From: Leucothrix arctica
Lineage (GTDB): Bacteria > Pseudomonadota > Gammaproteobacteria > Thiotrichales > Thiotrichaceae
Reading direction: 5' to 3'
NCBI RefSeq assembly: GCF_003172895.1
Contig: NZ_QGKL01000009.1
Coordinates: 62,001-126,000 of the forward strand
Length of the DNA: 64,000 nucleotides
A program made the translations under genes and the position numbers. The notes beneath the pieces are model-generated. The model saw only the letters and a list, made by a program, of their open reading frames with translations. It made no database searches and was not told the origin of the DNA. Shown one piece after another: positions 47,428-56,693 of the stretch (its first letter is position 1; each line of letters opens with the position of its first letter).

Positions 47428-48000
47428 ATGGCTAGTTACAACACCAGCGAATTCAAAAGTGGACTTAAGTTCATGATGGATGGCGATCCTTACAACATCA
47501 TCGAAAATGAATTCGTTAAGCCGGGTAAGGGTCAGGCGTTTAGCCGTGTGAAGATTCGCAACCTTAAAACTGGCCGTGTTGTCGACAAAACATTTAAGTC
47601 TGGCGAGAAAGTTGAAGCCGCTGATGTGATGGAAATCACTTGTGAATACCTTTACACAGATGGTGAGTATTGGCACTTTATGGAGCCTGTATCGTTCGAG
47701 CAATTTCAAGCATCTGAAACAGCCATTGCTGATGTAAAGAACTGGCTGAAAGATCAAGAAAGTTACATTGTTACTCTTTGGGATAATGAGCCATTAACGT
47801 TTACACCGCCAAACTTTATTGAGCTACAGATCACTGAATGTGACCCTGGCGTTCAAGGTAACACCGCTCAAGGTGCAACTAAGCCTGCCATCGTACAAAC
47901 AGGTGCCTCTATTAAAGTACCTTTATTTGTTGAAAATGGTGAGTGGGTTAAGATCGATACGCGTACTGGTGACTATATTTCTCGCGCGAAAGAATCTTAA
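47428..48000 (+). CDS. efp: Translation elongation factor P
   Basis: A 190-residue three-domain factor that relieves ribosome stalling at polyproline. Domain I has [18 protein letters not shown] and the modified loop KPGKGQAF, with Lys34 at the tip as in EF-P of the beta-lysyl type. Domains II and III include [20 protein letters not shown] and [29 protein letters not shown]. An AGGAG site precedes the ATG. The ligase gene epmA follows after only 5 nt, so modification enzyme and substrate are made together. Confidence 0.97.
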   Translation: MASYNTSEFKSGLKFMMDGDPYNIIENEFVKPGKGQAFSRVKIRNLKTGRVVDKTFKSGEKVEAADVMEITCEYLYTDGEYWHFMEPVSFEQFQASETAIADVKNWLKDQESYIVTLWDNEPLTFTPPNFIELQITECDPGVQGNTAQGATKPAIVQTGASIKVPLFVENGEWVKIDTRTGDYISRAKES

Positions 48001-48005
48001 GACAA

Positions 48006-48953
48006 ATGCAATGGCAACCTGACGGTGACCAACAAAGCCGGCTTGCACGTGCAGAGATGTTACGTGACATACGTGAGTTTTTTTATCAGCGTCAGGTGCT
48101 TGAAGTCGAAACCCCTGCCCTTTCCCAAGCGGCAAATACAGACCCTTATATTGATTCTTTCGCTTTAGTGACGAATCAAACACGCTACTTACACACCTCT
48201 CCCGAGTACGCGATGAAACGACTACTCGCTTCGGGCAGTGGCGATATTTATCAAATATGTAAAGTATGGCGTGCTGAGCCAAGTGCCAAGCATCACAACG
48301 CAGAATTCACAATGCTTGAGTTCTATCGTCTTGATTACAACATGCAAACACTCATGACAGAAGTAGACGAGCTATTATCGCAACTGCTGCCCTCATTGAA
48401 AAAACACAGCAATTTCCATACTTATGCTTCTCTATTCCTTGATAAACTGGGCTTCAACCCCCATACAATAGCAGAAGACACTTTAAAGGCTTGTGTAGAC
48501 AAGTATGTGCCTGAATTTCGGGGCGAGCTAGACCATCAAGGTTGTTTGGATTTACTGCTGACACACTGCATTGAACCAAAACTGCCTAACGACCGTATAA
48601 GCTTTATCTACGATTATCCTGCAACTCAAAGTGCACTGGCAAAGACAGAGCAAGTAGCAGATTATAACGTTGCTAAACGTTTTGAGGTTTATGTTGGTAA
48701 CTTAGAGCTCGGAAATGGTTACCAAGAACTCACCTCTTATGAGGATAATGCAGCGGTACTCGAGAATGAGTCGTCTGTAAGACAACAAATGAATCACGAG
48801 GCAGTCCCAATTGATCAGCGTTTTTTAAGCGCTATACAAGCCGGACTACCTGAATGTGCTGGAATAGCGATTGGACTTGATCGTTTATTGATGCTTAAAA
48901 CCGATGCTGACACCATCAAAAAAGTATTGAATTTCAGCTGGGAAAATGCTTAA
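48006..48953 (+). CDS. epmA: EF-P lysine ligase EpmA (PoxA/GenX)
   Basis: A 315-residue class-II aminoacyl-tRNA-synthetase-like enzyme that attaches (R)-beta-lysine to Lys34 of EF-P. It has the catalytic core only, without the anticodon-binding OB domain of LysRS. Motif 2 region is YQICKVWRAEPSAKHHNAEFTMLEFYRLDYN, and motif 3 includes ECAGIAIGLDRLLML. The EpmB aminomutase that makes beta-lysine is not in this window. Confidence 0.95.
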   Translation: MQWQPDGDQQSRLARAEMLRDIREFFYQRQVLEVETPALSQAANTDPYIDSFALVTNQTRYLHTSPEYAMKRLLASGSGDIYQICKVWRAEPSAKHHNAEFTMLEFYRLDYNMQTLMTEVDELLSQLLPSLKKHSNFHTYASLFLDKLGFNPHTIAEDTLKACVDKYVPEFRGELDHQGCLDLLLTHCIEPKLPNDRISFIYDYPATQSALAKTEQVADYNVAKRFEVYVGNLELGNGYQELTSYEDNAAVLENESSVRQQMNHEAVPIDQRFLSAIQAGLPECAGIAIGLDRLLMLKTDADTIKKVLNFSWENA

Positions 48954-49054
48954 AAATATCCCTTAATAATGTGGCATAATGTGCCGCTATTCTGGGCTAG
49001 GCCGATACGGCTATACGAATCTATAACAGACATTATTTAACCTTGGAGAACACT

Positions 49055-49384
49055 ATGAACTTTTTTATATCTGATGCAATGGCAGAAGGCGCAGCTGCAC
49101 CACAAGGCGGCGGACTACAGATGATCATCATGATGGCGATCTTCTTCGGTATCATGTATTTCATGATCATTCGTCCACAGCAAAAACGTGCCAAAGAACA
49201 TAGAGAGCTAATCTCATCAATCGGTAAAGGCGATGAAGTTGTTGCTGCTGGTGGTCTTGTTGGAAAAGTAGTTGACCTAGGTGACAACCTTGTTGAAATT
49301 ACTGTTTCTGAGAACACAACATTGAAAGTACAGCGTCAAGCGATTGTTTCTGTATTACCAAAAGGCACAATGAAAGGCCTTTAA
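49055..49384 (+). CDS. yajC: Preprotein translocase subunit YajC
   Basis: A 109-residue single-helix membrane protein that joins SecDF-YidC. Short periplasmic start, helix at about 21-40 (MIIMMAIFFGIMYFMIIRPQQKR) and a cytosolic beta domain with ISSIGKGDEVVAAGGLVGKV. The ATG at 49055 is preferred over an in-frame TTG at 49043, since GGAG lies seven bases before it. queA and tgt, often upstream, are absent. Confidence 0.95.
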   Translation: MNFFISDAMAEGAAAPQGGGLQMIIMMAIFFGIMYFMIIRPQQKRAKEHRELISSIGKGDEVVAAGGLVGKVVDLGDNLVEITVSENTTLKVQRQAIVSVLPKGTMKGL

Positions 49385-49407
49385 GCTCTTCAATTAACGA
49401 TCACACG

Positions 49408-49433
49408 AAGCACTGATATTTCTCAGTGCTTTT
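49408..49433 (+). terminator. Terminator-like hairpin between yajC and secD
   Basis: AAGCACTGA and TCAGTGCTT form a perfect 9-bp stem with loop TATTTC, ending in TTTT then G. It lies 24 nt after yajC and 20 nt before the secD ATG. It probably lowers secDF expression relative to yajC or requires a separate secD start. Confidence 0.65.
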
Positions 49434-49452
49434 GCATAAGCGGATTATAACA

Positions 49453-51321
49453 ATGAATCAAAATCCAACCTGGAAGTACTTACTACTGCTTGCAGTGTGT
49501 GTAATTAGTATGGTTTACGCCGTACCTAATTTATACCCATCGAACCCAGCACTCCAAATTACGCTTGTTGATACCAATGAAACATTTACTGGTTCTGAAG
49601 TTGAAAATATTACTAAAAGCCTAAACGATGCGGACATCGCAATCAAAAAGGTGGAGACACTAGACAACGAGCTAATGGTTCACTTTGCTGATACTAGCGC
49701 TCAGTTTGCAGCGGTTGACCCAGTAAAAGCGACATTAGGTAAAAGATACACGGTTGCATTAAACCTCGCACCAACGACTCCGTCTTGGTTAGCAGGCTTT
49801 GGTGCAGAACCAATGTACCTAGGTCTTGACCTTCGTGGTGGTGTTCACTTCTTGATGGAAGTGGATATGGACGAAGCAATTGATAAGGCAGTAGAGCGCT
49901 ACAAGGAAGGATTTAAAGTCCAACTGCGTGAAGAGAACATCAAATATCTTGGTGTGACTCGCGAAGCTGATAACAGCTTGACCATTAAATTTAAAGACCA
50001 AGCAACGTTAGATGCAGGTCTGAAAGAACTAAATACGCAATACCTAAACCAACTTGAGTTCACTCAAGTAGATGTTGAAAAAGGTACTGCGCTAAAGGCT
50101 GAGATTACGGTAGATAACCTTGCAGGTGTTAAGAAATTAGCACTCCAGCAAAATATCACGACCTTACGTAATCGTGTGAATGAAATTGGTGTATCTGAGC
50201 CAATAATTCAACAGCAAGGTTTAGAACGTATTGTTGTCCAATTACCGGGCGTACAAGACCCTACTGAAGCTAAGAAAATTCTGGGTGCTACTGCGACTCT
50301 AGAATTCCGCTTAGTTGATGAAGACAATAATGCCTTTGACGCTGAAGCAAATAAACGTGTACCTATCGGTGATGTGCTTTACAAAGAGCGCGACGGAAAC
50401 CCTATCCTTCTAAAGCGTCAAGTGATGCTTACGGGTGACTTCATTACTGATGCATCAGCTACATTTGACCAAAACCAGCAACCCGCTGTAAGTATTACGC
50501 TAGATGGTAAAGGTGCTCGCATGTTTGAGCGTGCTACTGGTGCTAATGTTCAAAAACTAATGGGTGTTGTGTTCATTGAGAACAAAACTGAAATTAGTCG
50601 TGACGCTGATGGCGAGATTGTTAAGAACACGGTTAAGAAGCAAGAAGTGATTAACGTTGCTCGTATCCAAGAGCAGCTTAGTTCTAACTTCCAAATTACT
50701 GGCTTAGACTCTGCGAAAGAAGCTAGTAGCTTGGCATTGTTACTGCGTGCGGGTGCACTTGCTGCTCCTATCTACATCGTAGAAGAACGTACAATTGGAC
50801 CCAGCCTTGGTGCAGATAACATCAACGATGGTTTCAACTCAGTTATTTACGGCTTTATTGCAGTTCTGATTTTCATGCTTGTTTACTATCGTACCTTTGG
50901 TATCGTGGCGAACCTTGCATTGACACTTAACCTCGTGGTTATTGTTGCTGTACTTTCATTACTACAGGCAACACTAACGTTACCGGGTATTGCGGGTATC
51001 GTACTGACTGTTGGTATGGCTGTTGATGCCAATGTACTGATCTATGAGCGCATTAAAGAAGAAATGCGTGATGGAACTGCACCGCAAAGTGCTATTTATG
51101 CAGGTTATGAGAAAGCTTTCTCTACAATCACTGATGCGAACATCACAACCTTTATTGCGGCAATCGTACTTTACGGTATGGGAACAGGCCCAATTAAGGG
51201 CTTTGCGATCACGTTAGCAATCGGTATTTTGTCATCGATGTTTACCGCTATCTTCGGTACACGTGTACTTATCAACTTGATATACGGCAAACGCCGTGTT
51301 GAAAAACTAAACATAGGGTAA
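49453..51321 (+). CDS. secD: Protein translocase subunit SecD
   Basis: A 622-residue RND-like inner-membrane protein that uses proton motive force to help pull proteins through SecYEG. It has an N-terminal helix, periplasmic P1 with YLGLDLRGGVHFLMEV, the second part NRVNEIGVSEPIIQQQGLERIVVQLPGV, and C-terminal helices with TIGPSLGADNINDG and GMAVDANVLIYERIKEE. The ATG at 49453 gives MNQNPTWKYLLLLAVC; the frame opens 27 bases upstream inside the terminator hairpin. Ribosome site is weak. Confidence 0.97.
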   Translation: MNQNPTWKYLLLLAVCVISMVYAVPNLYPSNPALQITLVDTNETFTGSEVENITKSLNDADIAIKKVETLDNELMVHFADTSAQFAAVDPVKATLGKRYTVALNLAPTTPSWLAGFGAEPMYLGLDLRGGVHFLMEVDMDEAIDKAVERYKEGFKVQLREENIKYLGVTREADNSLTIKFKDQATLDAGLKELNTQYLNQLEFTQVDVEKGTALKAEITVDNLAGVKKLALQQNITTLRNRVNEIGVSEPIIQQQGLERIVVQLPGVQDPTEAKKILGATATLEFRLVDEDNNAFDAEANKRVPIGDVLYKERDGNPILLKRQVMLTGDFITDASATFDQNQQPAVSITLDGKGARMFERATGANVQKLMGVVFIENKTEISRDADGEIVKNTVKKQEVINVARIQEQLSSNFQITGLDSAKEASSLALLLRAGALAAPIYIVEERTIGPSLGADNINDGFNSVIYGFIAVLIFMLVYYRTFGIVANLALTLNLVVIVAVLSLLQATLTLPGIAGIVLTVGMAVDANVLIYERIKEEMRDGTAPQSAIYAGYEKAFSTITDANITTFIAAIVLYGMGTGPIKGFAITLAIGILSSMFTAIFGTRVLINLIYGKRRVEKLNIG

Positions 51322-51327
51322 GGGCCA

Positions 51328-52263
51328 ATGTTCTTAAAAAAGCATATTAACTTCATGGCCAAGCGGAAGATTGCGATCGTCTTCTCAGCCTTTTTAATCT
51401 TAGTCTCACTTGGCTCTCTGTTGACACGTGGCCTTAACCTTGGTGTTGATTTCACGGGTGGTACGGTTATCCAAGTTGCTTATCCAAAAGCAGCGGATAT
51501 CACTAATATTCGTGACACACTGACTAAAGCAGGTTTTGATGCTGCGGTTCAACCTTTTGGTACTGCTCAGGACGTATTGATTCGTCTACCAGAGCAAGAA
51601 GGTACTAATAAGGTTGCTGAGGTAAGCGTCAACGTACTTGAGGCTTTACGCGCAGTAGAACCTAACGTTGAAATGCGTCGTGTAGAGTCGGTAGGTCCTC
51701 AAATTGGTGATGAACTACGAGACCAAGGTGGTATTGCAATGTTACTGGCTCTGGCTGGTATCTTGATCTATATCGCACTACGTTTTGAATTACGTTTCTC
51801 AGTTGGCTCCATTATCGCACTGGTACATGATGTCATTGTGACGATTGGTTTCTTCTCGATAACAGGTATTGAGTTTGATCTGACCATATTGGCGGCTGTT
51901 CTAGCGATTATCGGTTACTCACTGAATGATACAATTGTTGTATTTGATCGTATTCGTGAGAACTTCTTGAAACTTAGGAAGGTAAATACCGAAGAATCAA
52001 TTGATACTTCAATCAATGAGACACTATCAAGAACATTGGTAACATCATTAACAACGTTGATTGTTGTAATTTCACTGTTTATATTTGGTGGCGAGATTAT
52101 TCATGGCTTCTCTATCGCTATGCTTGTTGGTATCGTGATTGGTACTTACTCATCTATCTATGTGGCAAGTAGCTCACTATTAGTTATGGGTGTGACGCGT
52201 GAAGCGCTTCTACCACCTGCTAAGGATGATGAAATTGATGAAGAGTTGGATGCTATTCCATAA
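51328..52263 (+). CDS. secF: Protein translocase subunit SecF
   Basis: A 311-residue partner of SecD. It has GLNLGVDFTGGTVIQV, RRVESVGPQIGDELRDQG and the helices with GYSLNDTIVVFDRIREN, SRTLVTSLTTLIVV. The six-helix pattern and the acidic C-terminal tail are normal. It follows secD after 6 nt. A strong terminator at 52294 ends the unit. Confidence 0.97.
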   Translation: MFLKKHINFMAKRKIAIVFSAFLILVSLGSLLTRGLNLGVDFTGGTVIQVAYPKAADITNIRDTLTKAGFDAAVQPFGTAQDVLIRLPEQEGTNKVAEVSVNVLEALRAVEPNVEMRRVESVGPQIGDELRDQGGIAMLLALAGILIYIALRFELRFSVGSIIALVHDVIVTIGFFSITGIEFDLTILAAVLAIIGYSLNDTIVVFDRIRENFLKLRKVNTEESIDTSINETLSRTLVTSLTTLIVVISLFIFGGEIIHGFSIAMLVGIVIGTYSSIYVASSSLLVMGVTREALLPPAKDDEIDEELDAIP

Positions 52264-52293
52264 CATCCCTCTTCTACTTAAAGCTTAGAAACT

Positions 52294-52328
52294 AATAGGG
52301 CACTCTTCACAGAGCGCCCTATTTTTTT
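52294..52328 (+). terminator. Rho-independent terminator after secF
   Basis: AATAGGGC-A-CTCT pairs with AGAG-C-GCCCTATT around a four-base loop, followed by seven T. Confidence 0.92.
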
Positions 52329-52403
52329 GCTTAAAATATCATCTTAGAAATAAAACTATAGAAGAAACAGCTTGGACATATTATTTAACATAACTTATTA
52401 CAA

Positions 52404-53426
52404 TTACGTAGTAGGTTTTTTACTACCACCGATTGTGCCAACAAAGAACATAGCAGAAAAGAAAGTCGCCAGAATACTGATAAGAAGCTCTAAGGTTATC
52501 CTTAATGCTTTAACGCCTCTTACCGCTGTCTTACCCAATAAACGAAGTACGCCTCGTGTATGAATACCATAGCGTTGACTGAGTCGGTGTACACGATTCA
52601 AGTCACGCGTATTCTCTACATATTTTAGTAGTTGAATACTGTCAGCCATCGACGTATTTTTACGGATACCATTTGCTTGCTCCGCGATTACTCCAATCTG
52701 ACGAGCAGCTGCTGGATTATAAGACTGCTTTGCAATACGAGAGATACTCGATAAATCAGCGTTTTTTGCTTGTTTTAAAAAGTCCTTCCAGTTGAATACA
52801 CGACTTCCTACCGTCATTAACTCATTGCGAAAACTTCGAGTTAATCGATTCATTCTAGTAGCCAATTTTAACGTTGATGTTCCAACCTTAACAGGTGCCG
52901 CGACACCTAGAGTACCGACCGTTGCAGCTGTCAAACCCACCCCTACCCCAGCTAATGTTGCGACCAACTCATTAACCGGTAAGCCTTGCTGATAACGTGA
53001 GTACTGCTCGTTTAAGTCACGTAGATCACCGACAACTGTAAAGTCGGAAGTTAATGCACCTGCGACACCCGCCGCAGTTTCAGCTTTACCTGATAAAAAG
53101 CCTCCAGCAAAACCACTTACTTGCTTAGTTAAGCGTGAAGAAGCAGTATCTCTTTGATTAATAACTTGCTGGTAAGCTGGGTAATTTAACGCGTGATTAT
53201 AATTTTGGCCAATCTCGATAAGAGAACGCGCTTCGTCATAGTCTTCCGAGGCAATTGCTGCTTCTAGTGACGTTTTTAGGGTTTCAGTATTCAAGCGATT
53301 AGTTAACATCGCATCGACATCAGGCGCTTTAAATTCATACTCCCAATAATCTGCAATACTAAGCAAGCCGATAATAAACCCGCCTAACCACATTAACAAA
53401 AAAATCTGCCTGATCAATGATTTCAT
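52404..53426 (-). CDS. Unrecognised membrane protein, 340 residues
   Basis: I cannot assign a family. It has an N-terminal helix (about 6-25), an acidic helical repeat-like part (LKTSLEAAIASEDYDEARSLIEIGQNY), a Gly/Ala-rich hydrophobic stretch (about 106-190, including GFAGGFLSGKAETAAGVAGAL and ATLAGVGVGLTAATVGTLGVAAP), a basic middle (RMNRLTRSFRNEL), and a C-terminal helix (about 310-335). The Ala/Gly helix region recalls channel- or toxin-like membrane-active segments but no hallmark is present. It is a lone gene between secF (convergent) and tyrA (154 nt upstream on the same strand). Confidence 0.6.
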   Translation of the reverse strand: MKSLIRQIFLLMWLGGFIIGLLSIADYWEYEFKAPDVDAMLTNRLNTETLKTSLEAAIASEDYDEARSLIEIGQNYNHALNYPAYQQVINQRDTASSRLTKQVSGFAGGFLSGKAETAAGVAGALTSDFTVVGDLRDLNEQYSRYQQGLPVNELVATLAGVGVGLTAATVGTLGVAAPVKVGTSTLKLATRMNRLTRSFRNELMTVGSRVFNWKDFLKQAKNADLSSISRIAKQSYNPAAARQIGVIAEQANGIRKNTSMADSIQLLKYVENTRDLNRVHRLSQRYGIHTRGVLRLLGKTAVRGVKALRITLELLISILATFFSAMFFVGTIGGSKKPTT

Positions 53427-53580
53427 AATATTTGAAGGCTATCAGAATCAATTAAACCCTACACGAACTAACAGCTACTCAACTTAAGCAGCGCTAGATT
53501 CGCAGTAAGATAACTGACACGGATGACACTTAATTAGGTAATGAGTACCTAGATTAGCATAGTTTTATGTTTATGCTTTT

Positions 53581-54447
53581 TTAAGATTGGTTCTTCATAT
53601 ACGCATCACGAACGGATTTTGCGTGTGTAAATGTTTTCATAATGCCATCACTATCTGAGCTTGAAATCTGCTCATGTAGTGTTTGCAGGTTTTCCTGCAA
53701 CTCTTCAAGTGAGGTCAATATCGCGTCACGATTTTCTAAACAGATATCGCGCCACATGGTCGGGTCGCTTGAAGCTATACGAGTGAAGTCTCTAAAGCCA
53801 CCAGCCGCATATTGGAAAATAGCATCTGAAGCATCTGATTTTGACAGGGTATCGACTAGAGAATACGCTACAACATGGGGTAAATGACTGGTAGCAGCAA
53901 GCACTTGATCGTGCGTCTCTACATCCATACTTTCAACTTTTGCCCCAGCAGCCTGCCACATTTCAGTGACTTTTAACTCTGCTTCAGCACTAGTTTCAGG
54001 CAGTGGTGTAACGATAACTTTGTGATCGACATATAGATCAACAATCGCTGCTTCGACACCACTTTTTTCACGTCCTGCAATAGGGTGAGCAGGGACAAAA
54101 TAATCTGGGATTGTCCCAAATACCGATTTAGCGGCTAAAACCACACTCCCTTTTGCACTACCCGCATCAGTAACTACTGCACCAGGCTCAAGGTGACCAT
54201 GAATCGAGGCGAGTACAGATGCCATTGCACCCATTGGGACTGCTAATAAAATCATATCAGCCCCTTTCACCGCTTCGACAGGGTCAAGTGAATAGCTATC
54301 AATGACACCTAACTCAACGGCCTTGTCCAAATTTTGAATATTTCGGCTACAGCCGACTACCGTTTTGCAGTAATTGGCTTCACGTAACGCTAACGCTAGT
54401 GATCCACCAATCAAACCCACCCCAAATATAACCAGTTTATTAATCAT
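53581..54447 (-). CDS. tyrA: Prephenate dehydrogenase
   Basis: A 288-residue monofunctional TyrA that converts prephenate to 4-hydroxyphenylpyruvate for tyrosine. It has the NAD loop KLVIFGVGLIGGSLALALR, VVGCSRN (no strong NADP signal), VTDAGSAKGSVV, the catalytic His in HPIAGREKSGV and ATSHLPHVVAYSL. It is 9 nt after pheA in the serC-pheA-tyrA group. The hisC and aroA genes found here in many pseudomonad-like genomes are missing. Confidence 0.94.
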   Translation of the reverse strand: MINKLVIFGVGLIGGSLALALREANYCKTVVGCSRNIQNLDKAVELGVIDSYSLDPVEAVKGADMILLAVPMGAMASVLASIHGHLEPGAVVTDAGSAKGSVVLAAKSVFGTIPDYFVPAHPIAGREKSGVEAAIVDLYVDHKVIVTPLPETSAEAELKVTEMWQAAGAKVESMDVETHDQVLAATSHLPHVVAYSLVDTLSKSDASDAIFQYAAGGFRDFTRIASSDPTMWRDICLENRDAILTSLEELQENLQTLHEQISSSDSDGIMKTFTHAKSVRDAYMKNQS

Positions 54448-54456
54448 ATCCAGTTA

Positions 54457-55584
54457 TTACAGAATAGCTTTTGCATAAGAACCCAATACACGCACTAACT
54501 CAGCTTCGCCTTCAAGTTCAGCTAATGCTAGCTGCATATCTGCATCACTTACATGACCATCAATATCCATAAAGAAGAAGTAACCCCAATGTGTATCTGG
54601 CGCAGGACGTGACTCAATATTAGTCATATCTAAGTGATGACGCTCTAGCGGTTCAAGCAACTTGTACAAAGCACCTGCGCGGTTTTTAGTCGATATCAAT
54701 AAAGATGTTCTGTCATTACCGCTTGCTGGGATCTCTTCTTTACCAATGACCAAAAAACGAGTCATGTTGTTTGCAGAGTCTTGAATGTGTGGCGAGACAA
54801 TATTCAACGCGTACTGTTTAGCCGCATTTTCACCACCAATAGCAGCGGAATGAGGATCTTCTGATGCTAAACGTGCCGCTTCAGCATTACTAGCAACCGG
54901 CACTTTAACCACGTCAGGATAGTGACGCGCAAGCCAATCACGACATTGCATTAATGACTGTTCGTGAGAATAAATTCGAGTCACACCAGACATATCTTGA
55001 TTTTTACACATCAAATTCTGATGAATCATCAAGTGGATTTCGCCACAGATTTTTAATGATGAGCTTACAAATCTATCTAATGTGTGAGAAACAATTCCAC
55101 CGGTAGAGTTTTCAATAGGTACAACACCATAATCGGCGGTACCTGCTTCAACTTCACGGAACACATCAGTGATTTGATTAAATGGTGAACTACCTACTCC
55201 TTGACCAAAGTGCTTATGCACAGCAGTCTCAGTGAAGGTACCCTTAGGACCAAGGTAAGCAACATTAATTTGCTGCTCTAGTGCCAAGCAAGAAGAGATT
55301 ACTTCGCGAAAGATTGCAGTAATACGCTCATCAGCTAAAGGCCCTTTATTCAAACCTTTTAAACGACGTAAAATTTGTGCTTCTCGCTCTGGACGATAGA
55401 ACTTAATGTTCTCCTCACCCGCGCCGCGCTTAATTTCGCCAACCTCTTCCGCGCATGCTGCACGGTCACTGAGTAATGACAGAATTTTGTTATCGATTGC
55501 ATCTATACGGTCGCGAATACCGCCTAATTTTTCAATAACTGTCTTACCGGCATTTGCACTCGGCGTGTCACCTTGATCACTCAT
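54457..55584 (-). CDS. pheA: Bifunctional chorismate mutase/prephenate dehydratase
   Basis: A 375-residue P-protein for phenylalanine. N-terminal AroQ mutase (about 18-105) has IRDRIDAIDNKILSLLSDR. The dehydratase domain begins NVAYLGPKGTFTETAVHKHFG and includes DYGVVPIENSTGGIV and NNMTRFLVIG. A C-terminal ACT domain (about 290-375) has GALYKLLEPLERHHLDMTNIESRP, the Phe-feedback site ESRP. The start overlaps serC by 4 nt (ATGA). Confidence 0.96.
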   Translation of the reverse strand: MSDQGDTPSANAGKTVIEKLGGIRDRIDAIDNKILSLLSDRAACAEEVGEIKRGAGEENIKFYRPEREAQILRRLKGLNKGPLADERITAIFREVISSCLALEQQINVAYLGPKGTFTETAVHKHFGQGVGSSPFNQITDVFREVEAGTADYGVVPIENSTGGIVSHTLDRFVSSSLKICGEIHLMIHQNLMCKNQDMSGVTRIYSHEQSLMQCRDWLARHYPDVVKVPVASNAEAARLASEDPHSAAIGGENAAKQYALNIVSPHIQDSANNMTRFLVIGKEEIPASGNDRTSLLISTKNRAGALYKLLEPLERHHLDMTNIESRPAPDTHWGYFFFMDIDGHVSDADMQLALAELEGEAELVRVLGSYAKAIL

Positions 55585-56666
55585 ACTTTAGCTCGCTCAA
55601 ATTCTTTCATAAATGCAATCAGTGCATCTACACCTGCTTCTGGCATCGCATTGTAAATACTTGCTCGCATACCGCCTAATAGGCGATGACCGTTTAGATT
55701 AACCAATTGGTTATCAACAGCTTGCTTAATAAACTCACTCTCTAATGAGTCATCTGCCAATAGAAAAGTAACATTCATTAACGAACGACTTTCTGGGCTA
55801 ACCACATTACTATAAAAAGATGAGTTATCAATATAGTCGTACAACTTAGCTGCTTTCTTTTGGTTTAAAGCATCAATAGCCGCTAGGCCACCTTTTGCTA
55901 ATGCCCACTCAAACACCAAACCTGCTAGATACCAACTGTAAGTCGGTGGCGTGTTGTACATAGAGCCACTTTTAGCTGCAACAGCGTAGTCCATCACCGA
56001 TGGAATCGCTTGATCAGCATGGCCAATGAGGTCATCGCGAACAACCGCTAATGTAATACCTGCTGGTCCAATATTTTTCTGTGCACCGCCATAGATGACA
56101 CCAAACTTCGATACATCAATAGGTCGTGACATAATGTCTGATGACATATCGCAAACGAGTGGCACACCACCCGTTTCAGGTATCCAGTTAAAACCAACAC
56201 CTGCAATCGTTTCATTTGAAACATAGTGCAAGTAGGCCGCATCACTATCACATTCCCAAGTGTCGAAACTTGGTACTTTCATGAAGTTATCTGATTCACT
56301 AGTCGCCGCAATACGAATATTCGCGCCTAGTTTGTTCGCTTCTTTAATCGCCTTCTGCGCCCAAATACCCGTATCTATATAGTCAGCACTTTGCCCAGAC
56401 CGCAATAAGTTCATCGGAACCATTGCCGTTTGAGCCGTTGCACCACCTTGCATAAACAACACTTTGTAATTATCTGGAATTTGCATCAGCTGACGAAAGT
56501 CAGCCTCTGCTTTTTCAGAAATCGCGGTGAAATCCTTACCGCGATGACTCATTTCCATAACTGACATGCCAGAGCCACGCCAATCCAGCATTTCATCACG
56601 TGCCTGCTCAAGAACCGACTCAGGCAAAGCAGCAGGCCCAGGGCTAAAATTGTAACAACGACTCAT
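55581..56666 (-). CDS. serC: Phosphoserine aminotransferase
   Basis: A 361-residue PLP enzyme of serine and pyridoxal phosphate synthesis. It has YNFSPGPAALPESVLEQA, SHRGKDF, FMQGGATAQTAMVPMNLL, and the PLP-Lys in GVIYGGAQKNIGPAGITL. Length matches SerC. It lies 27 nt after gyrA, as in many gammaproteobacteria. Confidence 0.96.
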   Translation of the reverse strand: MSRCYNFSPGPAALPESVLEQARDEMLDWRGSGMSVMEMSHRGKDFTAISEKAEADFRQLMQIPDNYKVLFMQGGATAQTAMVPMNLLRSGQSADYIDTGIWAQKAIKEANKLGANIRIAATSESDNFMKVPSFDTWECDSDAAYLHYVSNETIAGVGFNWIPETGGVPLVCDMSSDIMSRPIDVSKFGVIYGGAQKNIGPAGITLAVVRDDLIGHADQAIPSVMDYAVAAKSGSMYNTPPTYSWYLAGLVFEWALAKGGLAAIDALNQKKAAKLYDYIDNSSFYSNVVSPESRSLMNVTFLLADDSLESEFIKQAVDNQLVNLNGHRLLGGMRASIYNAMPEAGVDALIAFMKEFERAKV

Positions 56667-56693
56667 AACTAATCCTTTCGGGTATCTCGATGC

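Noticed and set aside
47413-47757. 114-codon frame antisense to efp
   Set aside because: Exact shadow of a highly conserved gene; no independent signal.
48006-48953. Lysyl-tRNA synthetase
   Set aside because: Only the catalytic core is present with no anticodon-binding domain, and it directly follows efp, so EpmA is the better call.
53556-53582. Plus-strand hairpin AGCATA/TATGCT followed by T run
   Set aside because: No plus-strand gene ends nearby, and on the minus strand, where tyrA ends, no T tract follows.
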